A DNA stretch of 64,000 nt from Roseiarcus sp963779095 (GCA_963779095.1 CAVZWU010000018.1:248001-312000); one strand, 5' to 3'; counted from the stretch's first letter, positions 1 through 8,935 are shown. The notes: generated from the sequence alone by a model not told the origin. Program-made: numbers and translations.

Positions 1-284
1 TAGGTCGGGCTTTCCGGCCGAAGGTCCACCAGGATGTCGAGGATGGCGCCGCGCGTCGCGCGTACGAATTTCGTCTCGGCCGCGGGCGGAAACTGAAAAT
101 GCATGCCCCGCAGCGTTCCCTTTTTCTGGTTGAAGGCGATATTGGCCTGCGCGATGATGGGATTGAGGCCGTGCGCCGCAAATTCATGCTGACAGAAGGC
201 GCGCGCGAAAAAGCCGCGCGAATCCTCTCTCCGCTCGATATCGATCACGAACGCGCCCTTCAGCTTTGTCTCCGTAAAGAGCAC
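1..284 (-). CDS. rfbC: dTDP-4-dehydrorhamnose 3,5-epimerase, N-terminal part
   Basis: Enzyme of dTDP-rhamnose synthesis (RmlC cupin family), epimerising C3 and C5 of the 4-keto sugar. The minus strand opens with a GTG at 284, preceded by an AAGGAG ribosome-binding site at about 292-297. The translation carries the family's early signature: an RGFFAR stretch, then NPIIAQANIAFN, then GTLRGMHFQ with the metal/substrate histidine. About 94 residues are visible and the gene runs off the left edge, so the catalytic His-Asp dyad is only partly seen. It lies downstream of the deacetylase and cytidylyltransferase genes on the same strand and probably belongs to the same polysaccharide operon. A close relative such as an NDP-hexose 3-epimerase cannot be excluded. 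Confidence 0.85.
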   Translation of the reverse strand, partial: MLFTETKLKGAFVIDIERREDSRGFFARAFCQHEFAAHGLNPIIAQANIAFNQKKGTLRGMHFQFPPAAETKFVRATRGAILDILVDLRPESPT

Positions 285-314
285 CTAGTCTTCTCCTTGT
301 GACGAGGTCTGGGA

Positions 315-396
315 TCGGCCAAAGCAAAGGCCGGGTCAGATCAGGTGATGAGGCCTGAGAGGTCGGCCAAGGCAAGGCCGGGTCAGATCAGATCAG
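315..396. repeat. Two imperfect direct repeats between rfbC and the PIG-L gene
   Basis: A unit of about 30 bases (TCGGCCAA-GCAAGGCCGGGTCAGATCAG type) occurs at 315-344 and again from 363. The second copy ends with an extra GATCAG. The repeats fill the short gap between the two genes and reach the stop of the PIG-L frame. Function unknown; possibly a small local duplication. Confidence 0.7.
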
Positions 397-1049
397 AGCC
401 AGCTTGTGTCCGAAGAACGATTCCGCATAGCGCTCAGGCGCCCGGCATTCCATACCCCGCAGCCTCGCCAGCCCGAAAAAGGTCTCGGCATCGAACCACT
501 GCTTGGAGCGCTGGCTCCCGAAATGCGTGATGAGGAGATCGACTTTTCGCTTTAGAACCTTGGCCGAAATCGGCATATACAGATTGGGCTGGCCCATATC
601 GCCGTCCCACTTTGGAATCTCATACTCAAGAATAGTGTGATCCCGGAAGGTATTCCAGGTCAGCCGACAGACCTGGCGGTGGTCCTGATGCGCGTCCCCC
701 CGGCGATGGGTAAGAACAAGGTCCGGATTGACCCGGTCTCGAAGCGCTGCAAACCACGACTTGATTGCATCGCCCTGCTCGGGGAAAAAACTGTCCTTAA
801 ACGACATCACTTCGATCTGGGCGCTCTCCGCCCCCGCTAGGAAATCAGCCGCCGAGGCCCTGGCTTCCCTTTCCCGCTCCCGCCGCCGCTCAAGACGCAC
901 CAATGCACGTCGAGACGAACGCCGCGTTCCTGCATGCTGAGAAGTGTGGCCCCCGCCCCTATTTCAATGTCGTCAGAGTGCGCGCCCAGGCAGAGAACCG
1001 ACAACCGATCTCCTGGAGCCGCCAGTTGTAGTCCCTTCACTGCTCTCAC
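388..1049 (-). CDS. PIG-L (LmbE) family deacetylase, single frameshift
   Basis: Zn-dependent N-deacetylase family acting on N-acetylated sugars or glycolipids. The first 47 or so residues (GTG at 1049) contain the metal motif GAHSDDIEIG, then the frame breaks at a GGCGGCGGGAG run near position 879 and resumes one frame over with EREREARASAADFL and the later HQDH metal/catalytic motif. One missing base restores a 220-residue protein of normal family length. It overlaps the 3' end of the cytidylyltransferase gene by 77 bases, which suggests translational coupling. In this locus it may deacetylate an amino-sugar precursor, an inference from context. A homopolymer consensus error is as likely as a real mutation. 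Confidence 0.8.
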
Positions 1050-1824
1050 CGTTGTTCATATTCATCCAGGGGGTCTCGCCTCGTTCGACCATCTCCTCGA
1101 GCACCTGCCGGTCTCTCAGCGTGTCCATCGCCCGCCAGAAGCCCTCGTATCTGTAGGCCATCAGGCCTCCGGTTTCGATCAGGCGATTGAATGGTTCGAG
1201 CACGAGCTCCTCGCCATCCTTGATGTAATCGAAGATCTCTTTGCGAAAGATGAAATAGCCGCCATTGATCCACATATCCGATTGCTGGCTGGAACGGATT
1301 CGCTGCACGACGCCCGTTTTATCGAATTCCACCAGGTGAAAATTGATCGGCGGATGAACCGCGACGAAGCAACCGACTTTCCCGCTCGCCTTGAACTCAT
1401 CGATCATTTGTGGAAGAGGCGCGTCCGTCAGTCCATCGCTGTAGTTGGCCAAAAATATATCTTCATGCTCCACAAAATGCCTGACCGCAAACAGGCGCGC
1501 TCCGATATTCCGCCAGATGCCCGTATCCACGAGCGTGATCCGCCACTCTGGCGGTTTTTCACCAATGATCTCGATGTTGGAGCCAAAACCTGAGATGACG
1601 CAATCGCTGCTTTCCGACAGCTTATAGTTCAGGAAGTAATTCTTGACGACGGACGCTTTGTACCCAAGGCATAGGATGAAATCGTGGTGTCCATACCGGC
1701 TGTAATATTGCATGACATGCCACAAGATCGGATAATTTCCGACAGGAATCATAGGCTTTGGAATATTGTCAGAGTAATCGCGAATGCGCGTGCCCAGCCC
1801 GCCGCAAAACAGAACAACCTTCAT
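973..1824 (-). CDS. Sugar-1-phosphate cytidylyl/nucleotidylyltransferase (RfbF-like)
   Basis: Nucleotidyltransferase that activates a hexose-1-phosphate (CTP or another NTP) for dideoxy-sugar or polysaccharide synthesis. The 283-residue protein starts VVLFCGGLGTRI with the glycine-rich NTP-binding signature, followed by the KPMIPVG motif, a YSDGL segment with the metal Asp, and WINGGYFIFRKEI, all typical of glucose-1-phosphate cytidylyltransferases. Last residues after about 260 are low-complexity and overlap the deacetylase gene. Same strand as the NusG paralogue upstream and the PIG-L and RfbC genes downstream. Nucleotide and sugar specificity cannot be fixed by eye. Confidence 0.85.
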   Translation of the reverse strand: MKVVLFCGGLGTRIRDYSDNIPKPMIPVGNYPILWHVMQYYSRYGHHDFILCLGYKASVVKNYFLNYKLSESSDCVISGFGSNIEIIGEKPPEWRITLVDTGIWRNIGARLFAVRHFVEHEDIFLANYSDGLTDAPLPQMIDEFKASGKVGCFVAVHPPINFHLVEFDKTGVVQRIRSSQQSDMWINGGYFIFRKEIFDYIKDGEELVLEPFNRLIETGGLMAYRYEGFWRAMDTLRDRQVLEEMVERGETPWMNMNNGESSEGTTTGGSRRSVVGSLPGRAL

Positions 1825-1973
1825 GACCTCGGCTTTCTCTCGGACATAACAACTTCACGGGCGGCGTCGCGATGACCCAGCAACCCGCCCGCCACGCAGC
1901 GCGTCCGCGCTAATGAACTCGCGTCAAATCCAACGGCGACCACGATGAAATACGCTAATCGAGGTCAAAGGCG

Positions 1974-2513
1974 CTAAGCCGCCGGGGCGATTGCGGAGCG
2001 GTCAAGTTCGGCCGCGACTTCCATGCCCATGATTTCGAGCAGCACGCGCACCCGTCCGCGGTCATCGAGATGGGCGAGACGGCAAAGGGTCTCCGCGAAG
2101 GGTCCGGACAATATGCGTACTTTTTGGCCAACCTCGAGATTGTCATCAAGGCAAATGGCGGCGCCGCTTTCACATGAGGCGATCAACCCCTCGATCACGC
2201 CCGACGGCACTGGCCTCGGATGCTCCGCGCCCATGATCAGGGAAGCGACGCCGAACGTTCCATTGACGCTGCGCCAGCGATGTTTGGAGAGGTCAATGAT
2301 GATGAAGATATAACCCGGGAAAAGCGGTCTCACGGCATCCTGCAACTTGCGCGCGTGTCGGACCGTGCGCCGCACCCTCGGAAGAAAGCTTCGGAAACCC
2401 AACCGATGGAGATTGAATTGCGCCCGATTCTCCTGATGAACGAGCACTCGCGCGACAAACCAGCGCTCCCCCGGCCCTAATTCCAGACTGTTGGACAAAC
2501 CTTCATCCCCCAC
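1974..2513 (-). CDS. Specialised NusG-family transcription antitermination factor
   Basis: 179-residue NusG paralogue of the RfaH/LoaP kind. The NGN domain covers about residues 15-105, with ERWFVARV near the start and LFPGYIFIIID, the hallmark of the RNA-polymerase-binding core. A KOW-type segment follows near VGQKVRILSGPFAE. A genomic housekeeping NusG would sit with rplK/rpoB; here it heads a polysaccharide gene set on the same strand, about 150 bases upstream of the cytidylyltransferase. Known paralogues in this position promote readthrough of long exopolysaccharide operons, so that role is inferred. The start is a GTG at 2513 with only a weak ribosome-binding site. Confidence 0.85.
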   Translation of the reverse strand: MGDEGLSNSLELGPGERWFVARVLVHQENRAQFNLHRLGFRSFLPRVRRTVRHARKLQDAVRPLFPGYIFIIIDLSKHRWRSVNGTFGVASLIMGAEHPRPVPSGVIEGLIASCESGAAICLDDNLEVGQKVRILSGPFAETLCRLAHLDDRGRVRVLLEIMGMEVAAELDRSAIAPAA

Positions 2514-2551
2514 GCGCCCAGCGCCACGCTTCTTCTCTTACCCAGGGCGGC

Positions 2552-2602
2552 CTTATCCTTTCGGATAAGCTACCGCACTTTGGGTGAAGCGAGGCTTCGC
2601 CC
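2552..2602 (-). promoter_or_regulatory. Two tandem stem-loops in the leader of the NusG-like gene
   Basis: Read on the minus strand, a 9-bp stem (2582-2602, GGGCGAAGC/GCTTCACCC with one wobble, 3-base loop) is followed by a perfect 7-bp stem CTTATCC/GGATAAG with a GAAA tetraloop (2552-2569). Both lie within about 90 bases upstream of the NusG-like start. They may be a recruitment or attenuation element for this factor; inference only. Confidence 0.4.
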
Positions 2603-3281
2603 ATGTTCAAATATTCCGAATACTTGCAGAACAGCGTGGCAACTTCGCCCATACCGTCAGCCGCAACCAACCATGTTGTATCAAAATCGTCAAGTGGTTT
2701 TGTGGGATTTTGGTTGAGCGCGTCGAAAGTTTTGCCCGCGTTGCGCACCGTCACATCGCAAGCGAAAACAAGCGGCTTGCTGAGTTCGCTGAGGAGCGCC
2801 CGCGGGCCAATTCTACAGGCAATCTGAGGCGTATACAGCTGCTTTTGAGAGGCTGATGGCGCTCGTTCGCGACATCAACGGCGGCGCTGCGAACTGCATG
2901 AAACAATCAAGAAGGGCATTCATGCTGCGGTTCAAAAAATATTACCATGATCAGCATGATATTTGTTACATCAGAAATATTGGTGCCTTGGCCGTCCTTC
3001 ATTTCGGTCAACTCGAAGCTGGAGGGCGCGTAGGGCGCCTTGCGTTCGGCCCGGCGGGACATGAAATGGGGAAACGTTAACCGCCCCGCTCAAATCGCCC
3101 TCAAGACCAACCGCCTGACCGGAGCTCAATGCGGGCTCCCTTTCTTGAGGTCGAAAATATCCATGAACGAAGCCGCACCGGCTCCCGCATTTAACCGCGC
3201 TATTTGGTTTGCTTAGCGACCCAACGGTCATGTCAGCCGTGAGAGGTGAAACCGCTGCGAGCCATATATAAGGAAGTGAAC
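2603..3281. other. Intergenic region without a supported gene
   Basis: About 680 bases, less GC-rich than the flanks, lying between the divergent leader of the NusG-like gene and the stop of the AidB-like gene. Short open frames exist on both strands but none shows a recognisable domain, good ribosome-binding site or coding bias. It probably holds the promoter of the polysaccharide operon. Confidence 0.5.
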
Positions 3282-4967
3282 TCACCTTGGCGCGGCGCGC
3301 TTCACGATCGCTTTCGTATCGACGCCGGTCAGCGCCCCATAATTGTGCGTGCCCCGCGTCTCAAGGCGCGATCGGCAGAAGGCCTCGACGACCGGCGAGG
3401 CGGCGCGAATGAGCGCCGCCGCCTGCAAGCCAATCGCCAGCCGGTCGCACAGATCGCGGGCATGGGCCTCGAAGCCGCCGAGGTCGCTGAGGTCGTCCTC
3501 GAGCGCCACGACATGGGCGTCGAGCGCGCCGCTTTCGCCTTTCACCGAGGAAATTTCGGCGAAATAGACTTCTAGCGTCTGCGGCGAGCGGTGGATCGCG
3601 CGGGCGATGTCGAGGCACTGGACGTTGCCGCTGCCCTCCCAGATCGCGTTGACCGGCGCCTCGCGATAGAGGCGCGGCATCGGGCTGTCCTCCATCACCC
3701 CCGAGCCGCCGAGGCACTCCATCGCCTCGTAGGCGTGGCCGGGCGTCCGCTTGCAGATCCAGTATTTGCCTAGCGCCGACCCTAGGCGCACGAGCGCGTT
3801 TTCGTGCGCATCGTCGCGATGATCGAGCGCGCGGGCGATGCGCATGGTGAGCGCGAGCGCCGCCTCCGACTCGATCGCAAGGTCAGCGAGCACCGCCGTC
3901 ATGATCGGCTGGTCGACCAGAAGCGCCCCAAACGCCTTGCGCTGACGGCAATGGTCGATCGCCTGCGAAACCGCCATCCGCATGCCGGCGGACGAGCCGA
4001 TCATGCAGTCGAAACGGGTCATGGCGACCATCTCGATGATCGTCGCGACCCCCCTGCCCTCCGGCCCGACCATCCAGCCGAGCGCGCCGCGCAGCTCCGT
4101 TTCGCTCGAGGCGTTGGAGACATTGCCCATCTTGCGCTTCAGGCGGATGATCTGGAGCGGGTTCTTGGTCCCGTCGGGACGCCAGCGCGGCACGAGAAAG
4201 CACGAAAGGCCGCCGGGCGCCTGCGCCAGCACGAGGAATGCGTCGCACATCGGAGCCGAGACGAAGAACTTGTGGCCGACGAGTTCGTAAGGTCTGCCCC
4301 CGCCCTCGGCGCCGAGGGGAATGGCGCTCGTCGTATTGGCGCGCACGTCCGAGCCGCCCTGCTTCTCGGTCATCGCCATGCCGATCGTCAGCCCGTACTT
4401 CTGATCGACGGGAACATTGCGCGGATCGTAGACCCGGGCGTGGATCTTCGGCAGCCACACGGCTGCGAGGTCGGGTTGCAGCTTGAGACAAGGCGCCGCG
4501 GCGAAGGTCATGGTGATCGGGCAGCCGTGGCCGGCCTCAACCTCGGTCTGCATGTAGAAGCGAGCGGCCCGCGCCACATGCGCGCCCTCGCGCGGATCGG
4601 TCCATGGCGACGAATGAATCCCCTCCTCAATCGAGGCCTTCATCAGCGCATGATAGGAGGGGTGGAAGCGCACGAGATCGACGCGTCGGCCGTAGCGATC
4701 GTGCGTGTCGAGTTCGGGCGGGTATCGGTTTGCGAGCGTTCCCAGCTCGAGAAATTCGGCCGAGCCGGCCCGCGCGCCGAACGCTTCGAGCCCGTCGGCT
4801 GCCCACGCCGACCCCTCGCGCTTGACCGCCTCCTTCAGCGCCGCGTCGGAGGCAAAAAGGTTAAAGCCAGCGAGCTCGACCGGCTGGTTGAACACCTCGT
4901 GCGTGGCGGCGCCGTAAGGGTCGAGGTCGCCGCGAAAATTATCCCGGCGGTCGGCGAGGGCGTTCAT
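3282..4967 (-). CDS. aidB: AidB-like acyl-CoA dehydrogenase
   Basis: Flavoprotein of the AidB branch of the acyl-CoA dehydrogenase superfamily, linked in E. coli to the adaptive response to alkylation. From the ATG at 4967 the protein is 561 residues, close to E. coli AidB (541). Visible marks are the N-terminal FNQPVELAGFNLF segment specific to AidB, GLTIGMAMTEKQGGSDV in the FAD domain, and AIWEGSGNV with the Glu that corresponds to the acyl-CoA dehydrogenase base. The frame is open 66 bases further upstream (to 5033), but MNAL is the better start. It is divergent from the NlpC/P60 gene. No ada or alkylation-repair partner is seen nearby. Confidence 0.9.
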   Translation of the reverse strand: MNALADRRDNFRGDLDPYGAATHEVFNQPVELAGFNLFASDAALKEAVKREGSAWAADGLEAFGARAGSAEFLELGTLANRYPPELDTHDRYGRRVDLVRFHPSYHALMKASIEEGIHSSPWTDPREGAHVARAARFYMQTEVEAGHGCPITMTFAAAPCLKLQPDLAAVWLPKIHARVYDPRNVPVDQKYGLTIGMAMTEKQGGSDVRANTTSAIPLGAEGGGRPYELVGHKFFVSAPMCDAFLVLAQAPGGLSCFLVPRWRPDGTKNPLQIIRLKRKMGNVSNASSETELRGALGWMVGPEGRGVATIIEMVAMTRFDCMIGSSAGMRMAVSQAIDHCRQRKAFGALLVDQPIMTAVLADLAIESEAALALTMRIARALDHRDDAHENALVRLGSALGKYWICKRTPGHAYEAMECLGGSGVMEDSPMPRLYREAPVNAIWEGSGNVQCLDIARAIHRSPQTLEVYFAEISSVKGESGALDAHVVALEDDLSDLGGFEAHARDLCDRLAIGLQAAALIRAASPVVEAFCRSRLETRGTHNYGALTGVDTKAIVKRAAPR

Positions 4968-5074
4968 GGGCCTACGATCTCCCTTTTCTGCGAGGTTACT
5001 CCTCATGGAGGCGATCGGCAAAGACGGGCCCATCCCCGTCGCCCTTGGTCAGGGCGCATGTTAACCCTCGGCCC

Positions 5075-5992
5075 ATGTCCTCCGCCCCACTCGACCGCCG
5101 ATTGACCCCCGCCCGCGCGGACCTCGCCGCCGAACATCTGCGCGACCTCGTCGACGCGCCGCGCTATGCCAAGGAACGGGAGATGCGTATTATCGCGGCG
5201 AGCGCGCCCCTCAGGCGCGCGCCGCAGGCCGACGCAGCCCTCGAGACCGAGGCGCTCTACGGCGAAAGCGTCGCCGTCTACGACGAACAGGGGGAATGGG
5301 CCTGGGCGCAACTCGAGCGCGACCTTTATGTCGGCTACCTGCCGAGCACGGCGCTCGGAGCGCCGTCCGCGCCGACCCATCGGGTCGCGGCTTTGCGCAC
5401 CCATGCCTATCCCGGCCCCGCGATCAAGCTCCCCCCGCGCACGGCGCTCTCGCTCGGCGCGCGCCTCACGATCGTGGCGCACGAGCGCGACTTCGCGGTC
5501 TCGGACGACGGGCTCTACCTCTGGTCGCGCCATCTGGCGGAGTTGGGCGCGTGCGAGCCCGACGCCGTCGCAGTCGCCGAACGCTTTCTCGAGACGCCCT
5601 ATCTTTGGGGCGGGCGGACATCGGAGGGGATCGACTGCTCGGGCCTCGTCCAGACCGCGCTCATGGCCGCGGGCGTCGCCGCGCCGCGCGACAGCGACAT
5701 GCAGGAGGCGACGCTAGGCCAGCCGGTCCTCGACGAGGGGGTGCCGCTCGCCCGCGGCGATCTCATATTCTGGAAGGGACATGTCGGAATCATGCGCGAT
5801 CCCGCGACCCTGCTTCACGCCAACGGCTGTCACATGAAAGTGGTCAGCGAGCCGCTCATTCAGGCGCGGGAGAGAATCGCCGCCAGCGGCGGCGGAGAGG
5901 TCACAAGCGTTCGCAGATTGTCTGCGCCGGATTGGGCGCTTCTTGAATCTACTTCTTGGCGCCGAGGCCGAGACCGCCGAAGCGGGTGTTGA
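5075..5992 (+). CDS. NlpC/P60 family cell-wall endopeptidase with SH3-like domains
   Basis: Cysteine peptidase of the C40 family that cleaves peptidoglycan stem peptides. The N-terminal half holds two bacterial SH3-like segments (about residues 35-90 and 100-160). The catalytic domain follows: GIDCSGLVQTAL with the nucleophile Cys, GHVGIM with the His, and LLHANG with the third polar residue. The ATG at 5075 is preferred over an upstream TTG at 5045. No signal peptide is evident. The 3' end overlaps the stop end of the convergent rpmE gene by 44 bases, and the last 20 or so residues look non-conserved. Confidence 0.88.
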   Translation: MSSAPLDRRLTPARADLAAEHLRDLVDAPRYAKEREMRIIAASAPLRRAPQADAALETEALYGESVAVYDEQGEWAWAQLERDLYVGYLPSTALGAPSAPTHRVAALRTHAYPGPAIKLPPRTALSLGARLTIVAHERDFAVSDDGLYLWSRHLAELGACEPDAVAVAERFLETPYLWGGRTSEGIDCSGLVQTALMAAGVAAPRDSDMQEATLGQPVLDEGVPLARGDLIFWKGHVGIMRDPATLLHANGCHMKVVSEPLIQARERIAASGGGEVTSVRRLSAPDWALLESTSWRRGRDRRSGC

Positions 5993-6182
5993 AACGTGAC
6001 AATCGGCCGCCGCGATCCATGAGCTGCTGCGAGCCGCCGGTCCAGGCCGGATGGGTGTTCGGGTCGATGTCCAGATGCAGCGTCACGCCCTCTTCGCCAT
6101 AGGTCGAGCGGGTCATGAACTCGTCGCCATTGGTCATGACGACCTTGATCATGTGGTAGTTGGGGTGAATGTCGGACTTCAT
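5949..6182 (-). CDS. rpmE: 50S ribosomal protein L31
   Basis: Small ribosomal protein of the large subunit. The ATG at 6182 gives MKSDIHPNYH and 77 residues, the usual length. IKVVMTNGDEF and the WTGGSQQLMDRGGR region match L31, ending in the lysine tail GAKK. The zinc-type CxxC pairs are absent, so this is the zinc-independent form common in this group. It is divergent from the ABC exporter and convergent with the NlpC gene. Confidence 0.95.
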   Translation of the reverse strand: MKSDIHPNYHMIKVVMTNGDEFMTRSTYGEEGVTLHLDIDPNTHPAWTGGSQQLMDRGGRLSRFNTRFGGLGLGAKK

Positions 6183-6205
6183 GGTCGAGATCTCGGGCGC
6201 AATAA

Positions 6206-6240
6206 GCAAAGAGCCGTCCGGGGGTTCCGGCGGCTCTTGC
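6206..6240 (-). promoter_or_regulatory. GC-rich hairpin just upstream of rpmE
   Basis: AAGAGCCG (6209-6216) pairs with CGGCTCTT (6231-6238), and the stem can extend outward through GCAA/TTGC and inward through CCGG/CCGG. It sits 24 bases before the rpmE start on the minus strand. It could be an L31 autoregulatory leader or simply a transcription barrier between the divergent genes. Confidence 0.4.
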
Positions 6241-6378
6241 GAGAGGCCGCTCTATAACGCCGGCGCTGCGCTCGCGCAAGCCTGATTGCGGACGGCGCCC
6301 CCACACTTCGCCCGCCTTGATTTAGGCGAAAAAGAGGTCCGTAAAGCCGCCCAGTTCGCCTGAGGAGCCAACCGCGCA

Positions 6379-8190
6379 ATGTCGTCCGCCGCCAACGGCA
6401 GCAAGAGATCTCGCGTCTCGCTCGCCGCGCTCAAGCCGCTTGCGCCTTACGCGCTCGCCCATAGGACCCGGATCGTGCTGGCGCTGATCGCGCTTACCGT
6501 CGCCTCAGGCGCGACGCTGGTCGTGCCGATCGCGGTCCGGCGGATGATTGACTTCGGCTTTTCGGCATCCAACGCCGGCATCATCCGCGCCTATTTTCTG
6601 GCGATGATCGGGGTCGTCGCGGTTCTCGCGCTTGCCTCGGGCGCGCGCTATTACCTGGTGATGACGCTCGGCGAAGGCGTGGTCGCAGACCTTCGCGCCG
6701 ACCTCTTCACCCATCTGACAAGCCTTGACGCCAGCTTTTTCGACGCGGAGAAGACGGGAGACATCGCCTCGCGCCTCTCCGCCGACACGACCCAGCTCAA
6801 GGCAACATTCGGCTCCTCGGCGTCGCTCGCGCTGCGCAATCTGTTCCTGTTCGTCGGCGCGATCACGATGATGGTGGTGACGAGCCCGAAACTGTCTGCT
6901 TTCGTGCTCGCCGCAATTCCTGTCATCGTGCTGCCGCTCTACGCGGCCGGGCGGTCGGTGCGTGAGCGTTCTCGTCGCGCCCAGGACAGACTCGCGGACG
7001 CGACCGCCTTTGCGACCGAAAGCCTGTCGGCGGTGCGGGTCATGCAGTCGTTTCTGGCCGAGCAATTCACCGCAGGCCGCTATCGCGACGCCGCCTTCGG
7101 GGCGTACGAGGCGGCGCGGGCCATGACCCAGGCGCGCGCCTTCGTCACCGCGGCCGCCCTCTTCCTCGCTTTCGGCAGCGTGGTCGTGGTGCTCTGGCTC
7201 GGCGCGCAGGAGGTGATCGCGCACCGGATGACCGGAGGCGCGCTGTCGCAGTTCGTGCTGTTCGCCGTGTTCGGCGCGGGCGCGCTCGGGCAATTGTCGG
7301 AAGTCTGGAACGAGGTCTCGCAAGCGGCCGGCGCCGCCGGGCGGATCGGCGAGATCATGGTGGTCAAGCCCCGCATCGTCGCGCCCTCTCATCCGCTCAC
7401 GCTCGCCAGGCCCGTTCGCGGCGAGCTCGCGTTCCGCGACGTTTCGTTCGCCTATCCCGGACGCGAGGACGGCCAGGTCCTCAGCGAGGTGAGTTTCCGG
7501 GTCGCGCCAGACGAGGTCGTCGCCATCGTCGGCCCGTCAGGCGCGGGAAAATCGACCTTGTTTCAGCTTGCGCTCAGGTTCTATGATCCCTCAAGCGGCG
7601 CGGTCACGCTCGACGGCGTCGAGATCGCCAAGCTCGATCCAGCGGACTTGCGCGCCGAAATCGCACTCGTGCCGCAGGACGCCTTCATTTTCGGCGCGAG
7701 CGTCGCCGACAATATCGCGTATGGCGCCCCGGGCGCCGCACGCGAGGCGGTCGTCGCCGCGGCCAGGCAGGCGGCGGCGGACGGCTTCATCTCCGCCCTG
7801 CCCCAGGGCTACGACACGCTCTTGGGCGAGCGTGGCGCGACGCTCTCGGGCGGCGAGCGCCAGCGCATCGCGATCGCCCGCGCCATCCTCAAGAACGCGC
7901 CGGCACTGCTACTGGATGAGGCAACTTCGGCGCTTGACGCCGAGAGCGAAACCCTCGTCCAGGGCGCGCTCGAAACGCTGATGCAGGGCCGCTCGACGCT
8001 GGTGATCGCCCATAGGCTGGCGACGATCGTCAATGCCGACCGCATTCTCGTGATCGAAGCGGGCCGCATCGTCGAGGAGGGCTCGCACGCTTCGCTGATG
8101 GCGGCGAACGGCCTCTATGCACGCCTCGCCAGGCTTCAGTTCGAAACCGGCGCCGCCGCGCTGACGGCCACGGCGGAAGCGGCGCAATAA
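6379..8190 (+). CDS. ABC exporter, fused membrane and ATPase domains (MsbA type)
   Basis: Half-size exporter of 603 residues that works as a homodimer in the inner membrane. The transmembrane domain covers about residues 20-310 with six predicted helices. The ATPase domain follows: Walker A GPSGAGKST, Q-loop VPQDAF, signature LSGGERQRIAIARA, Walker B ALLLDEATSALD, and switch His in VIAHRL. The substrate is unknown; lipid, peptide or drug export are all possible. It starts at ATG 6379 divergent from rpmE, and ends 13 bases before the convergent GyrI-like gene. Confidence 0.93.
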   Translation: MSSAANGSKRSRVSLAALKPLAPYALAHRTRIVLALIALTVASGATLVVPIAVRRMIDFGFSASNAGIIRAYFLAMIGVVAVLALASGARYYLVMTLGEGVVADLRADLFTHLTSLDASFFDAEKTGDIASRLSADTTQLKATFGSSASLALRNLFLFVGAITMMVVTSPKLSAFVLAAIPVIVLPLYAAGRSVRERSRRAQDRLADATAFATESLSAVRVMQSFLAEQFTAGRYRDAAFGAYEAARAMTQARAFVTAAALFLAFGSVVVVLWLGAQEVIAHRMTGGALSQFVLFAVFGAGALGQLSEVWNEVSQAAGAAGRIGEIMVVKPRIVAPSHPLTLARPVRGELAFRDVSFAYPGREDGQVLSEVSFRVAPDEVVAIVGPSGAGKSTLFQLALRFYDPSSGAVTLDGVEIAKLDPADLRAEIALVPQDAFIFGASVADNIAYGAPGAAREAVVAAARQAAADGFISALPQGYDTLLGERGATLSGGERQRIAIARAILKNAPALLLDEATSALDAESETLVQGALETLMQGRSTLVIAHRLATIVNADRILVIEAGRIVEEGSHASLMAANGLYARLARLQFETGAAALTATAEAAQ

Positions 8191-8203
8191 CGGCGCCGGC
8201 CGC

Positions 8204-8935
8204 TCATTTCAGCAGCACGTAAATGTTGACGTGCAGGTTCGGATCGTCCGGATCCTTCACGTCGTTCGCATATTCCTCGATGAAGCTGTCCTGGGCGTCG
8301 ATGCCCTTGTCGTCGAGGTAAGCCGTGATCGCGTCGTAGGTGGCGTCGATATCGCTGTAGGCGCCCTCATGCTCGAAGCGCATGGCCTTGCCGCTCGGCG
8401 TTTGTCCGATTTTGACTGCGTCGGTGAGGCTCGATTTGCCCTCAGGCGCGGCGGCGACCGGATATCCGGCGTGATAGGTGAAGCCGGTGTCGTCGGATTG
8501 GACGAAGACGGCGAGCGGGCGCCCGGCCGGCTTGAGATCCGCCTTGTCCATCGCGCCCTTGACGACGCCCAGCGAATTGAGAATGGCGCTGTAGATCTCG
8601 TCCTTGTCAGCCTTCCCTTCGGTAAAGACGAACGGCCGCGCCGGGAGATCAACCGTCTCGCCGGTTGAACCTTCTCCCGCGGTCGCCGGCGCAGGGGATT
8701 GCGCCGCGCCCGGAGCAGTGAGCGCAGGGGTGGTCGCGGAGGGCGCTTCGGCGGGCTTGGCGGGGGCGATCGACGGAGCCGCCGGCGCTTGAGCAGCCGG
8801 CGCTGCGGGCGCGGGCGGCGAAGCGGCGGGCGCAGGCGCGGCTGGCGTCTGCTGGGCCATACCGGCGTGAGTGGCCATGGCGGCCGCCGCGACAAAAAAG
8901 CCCGCTAGAACGAAACGGACCAAACCGGATGACAT
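8204..8935 (-). CDS. Secreted GyrI-like (effector-binding domain) protein with Ala/Pro linker
   Basis: 243 residues. A signal peptide (about 1-28, ending THAGMAQ) is followed by an Ala/Pro-rich linker to about residue 95 and a C-terminal globular part of about 145 residues. That part (VFTEGKADKDEIYSAI, RPLAVF, KAMRFEHEGAYSDIDATYDAI, then LHVNIYVLLK) follows the GyrI-like/AraC effector-binding fold. Such domains usually bind small molecules in the cytoplasm, so a periplasmic version tethered by a flexible linker is unusual. Function unknown. It lies between the exporter (convergent) and the gcv operon. Confidence 0.7.
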   Translation of the reverse strand: MSSGLVRFVLAGFFVAAAAMATHAGMAQQTPAAPAPAASPPAPAAPAAQAPAAPSIAPAKPAEAPSATTPALTAPGAAQSPAPATAGEGSTGETVDLPARPFVFTEGKADKDEIYSAILNSLGVVKGAMDKADLKPAGRPLAVFVQSDDTGFTYHAGYPVAAAPEGKSSLTDAVKIGQTPSGKAMRFEHEGAYSDIDATYDAITAYLDDKGIDAQDSFIEEYANDVKDPDDPNLHVNIYVLLK

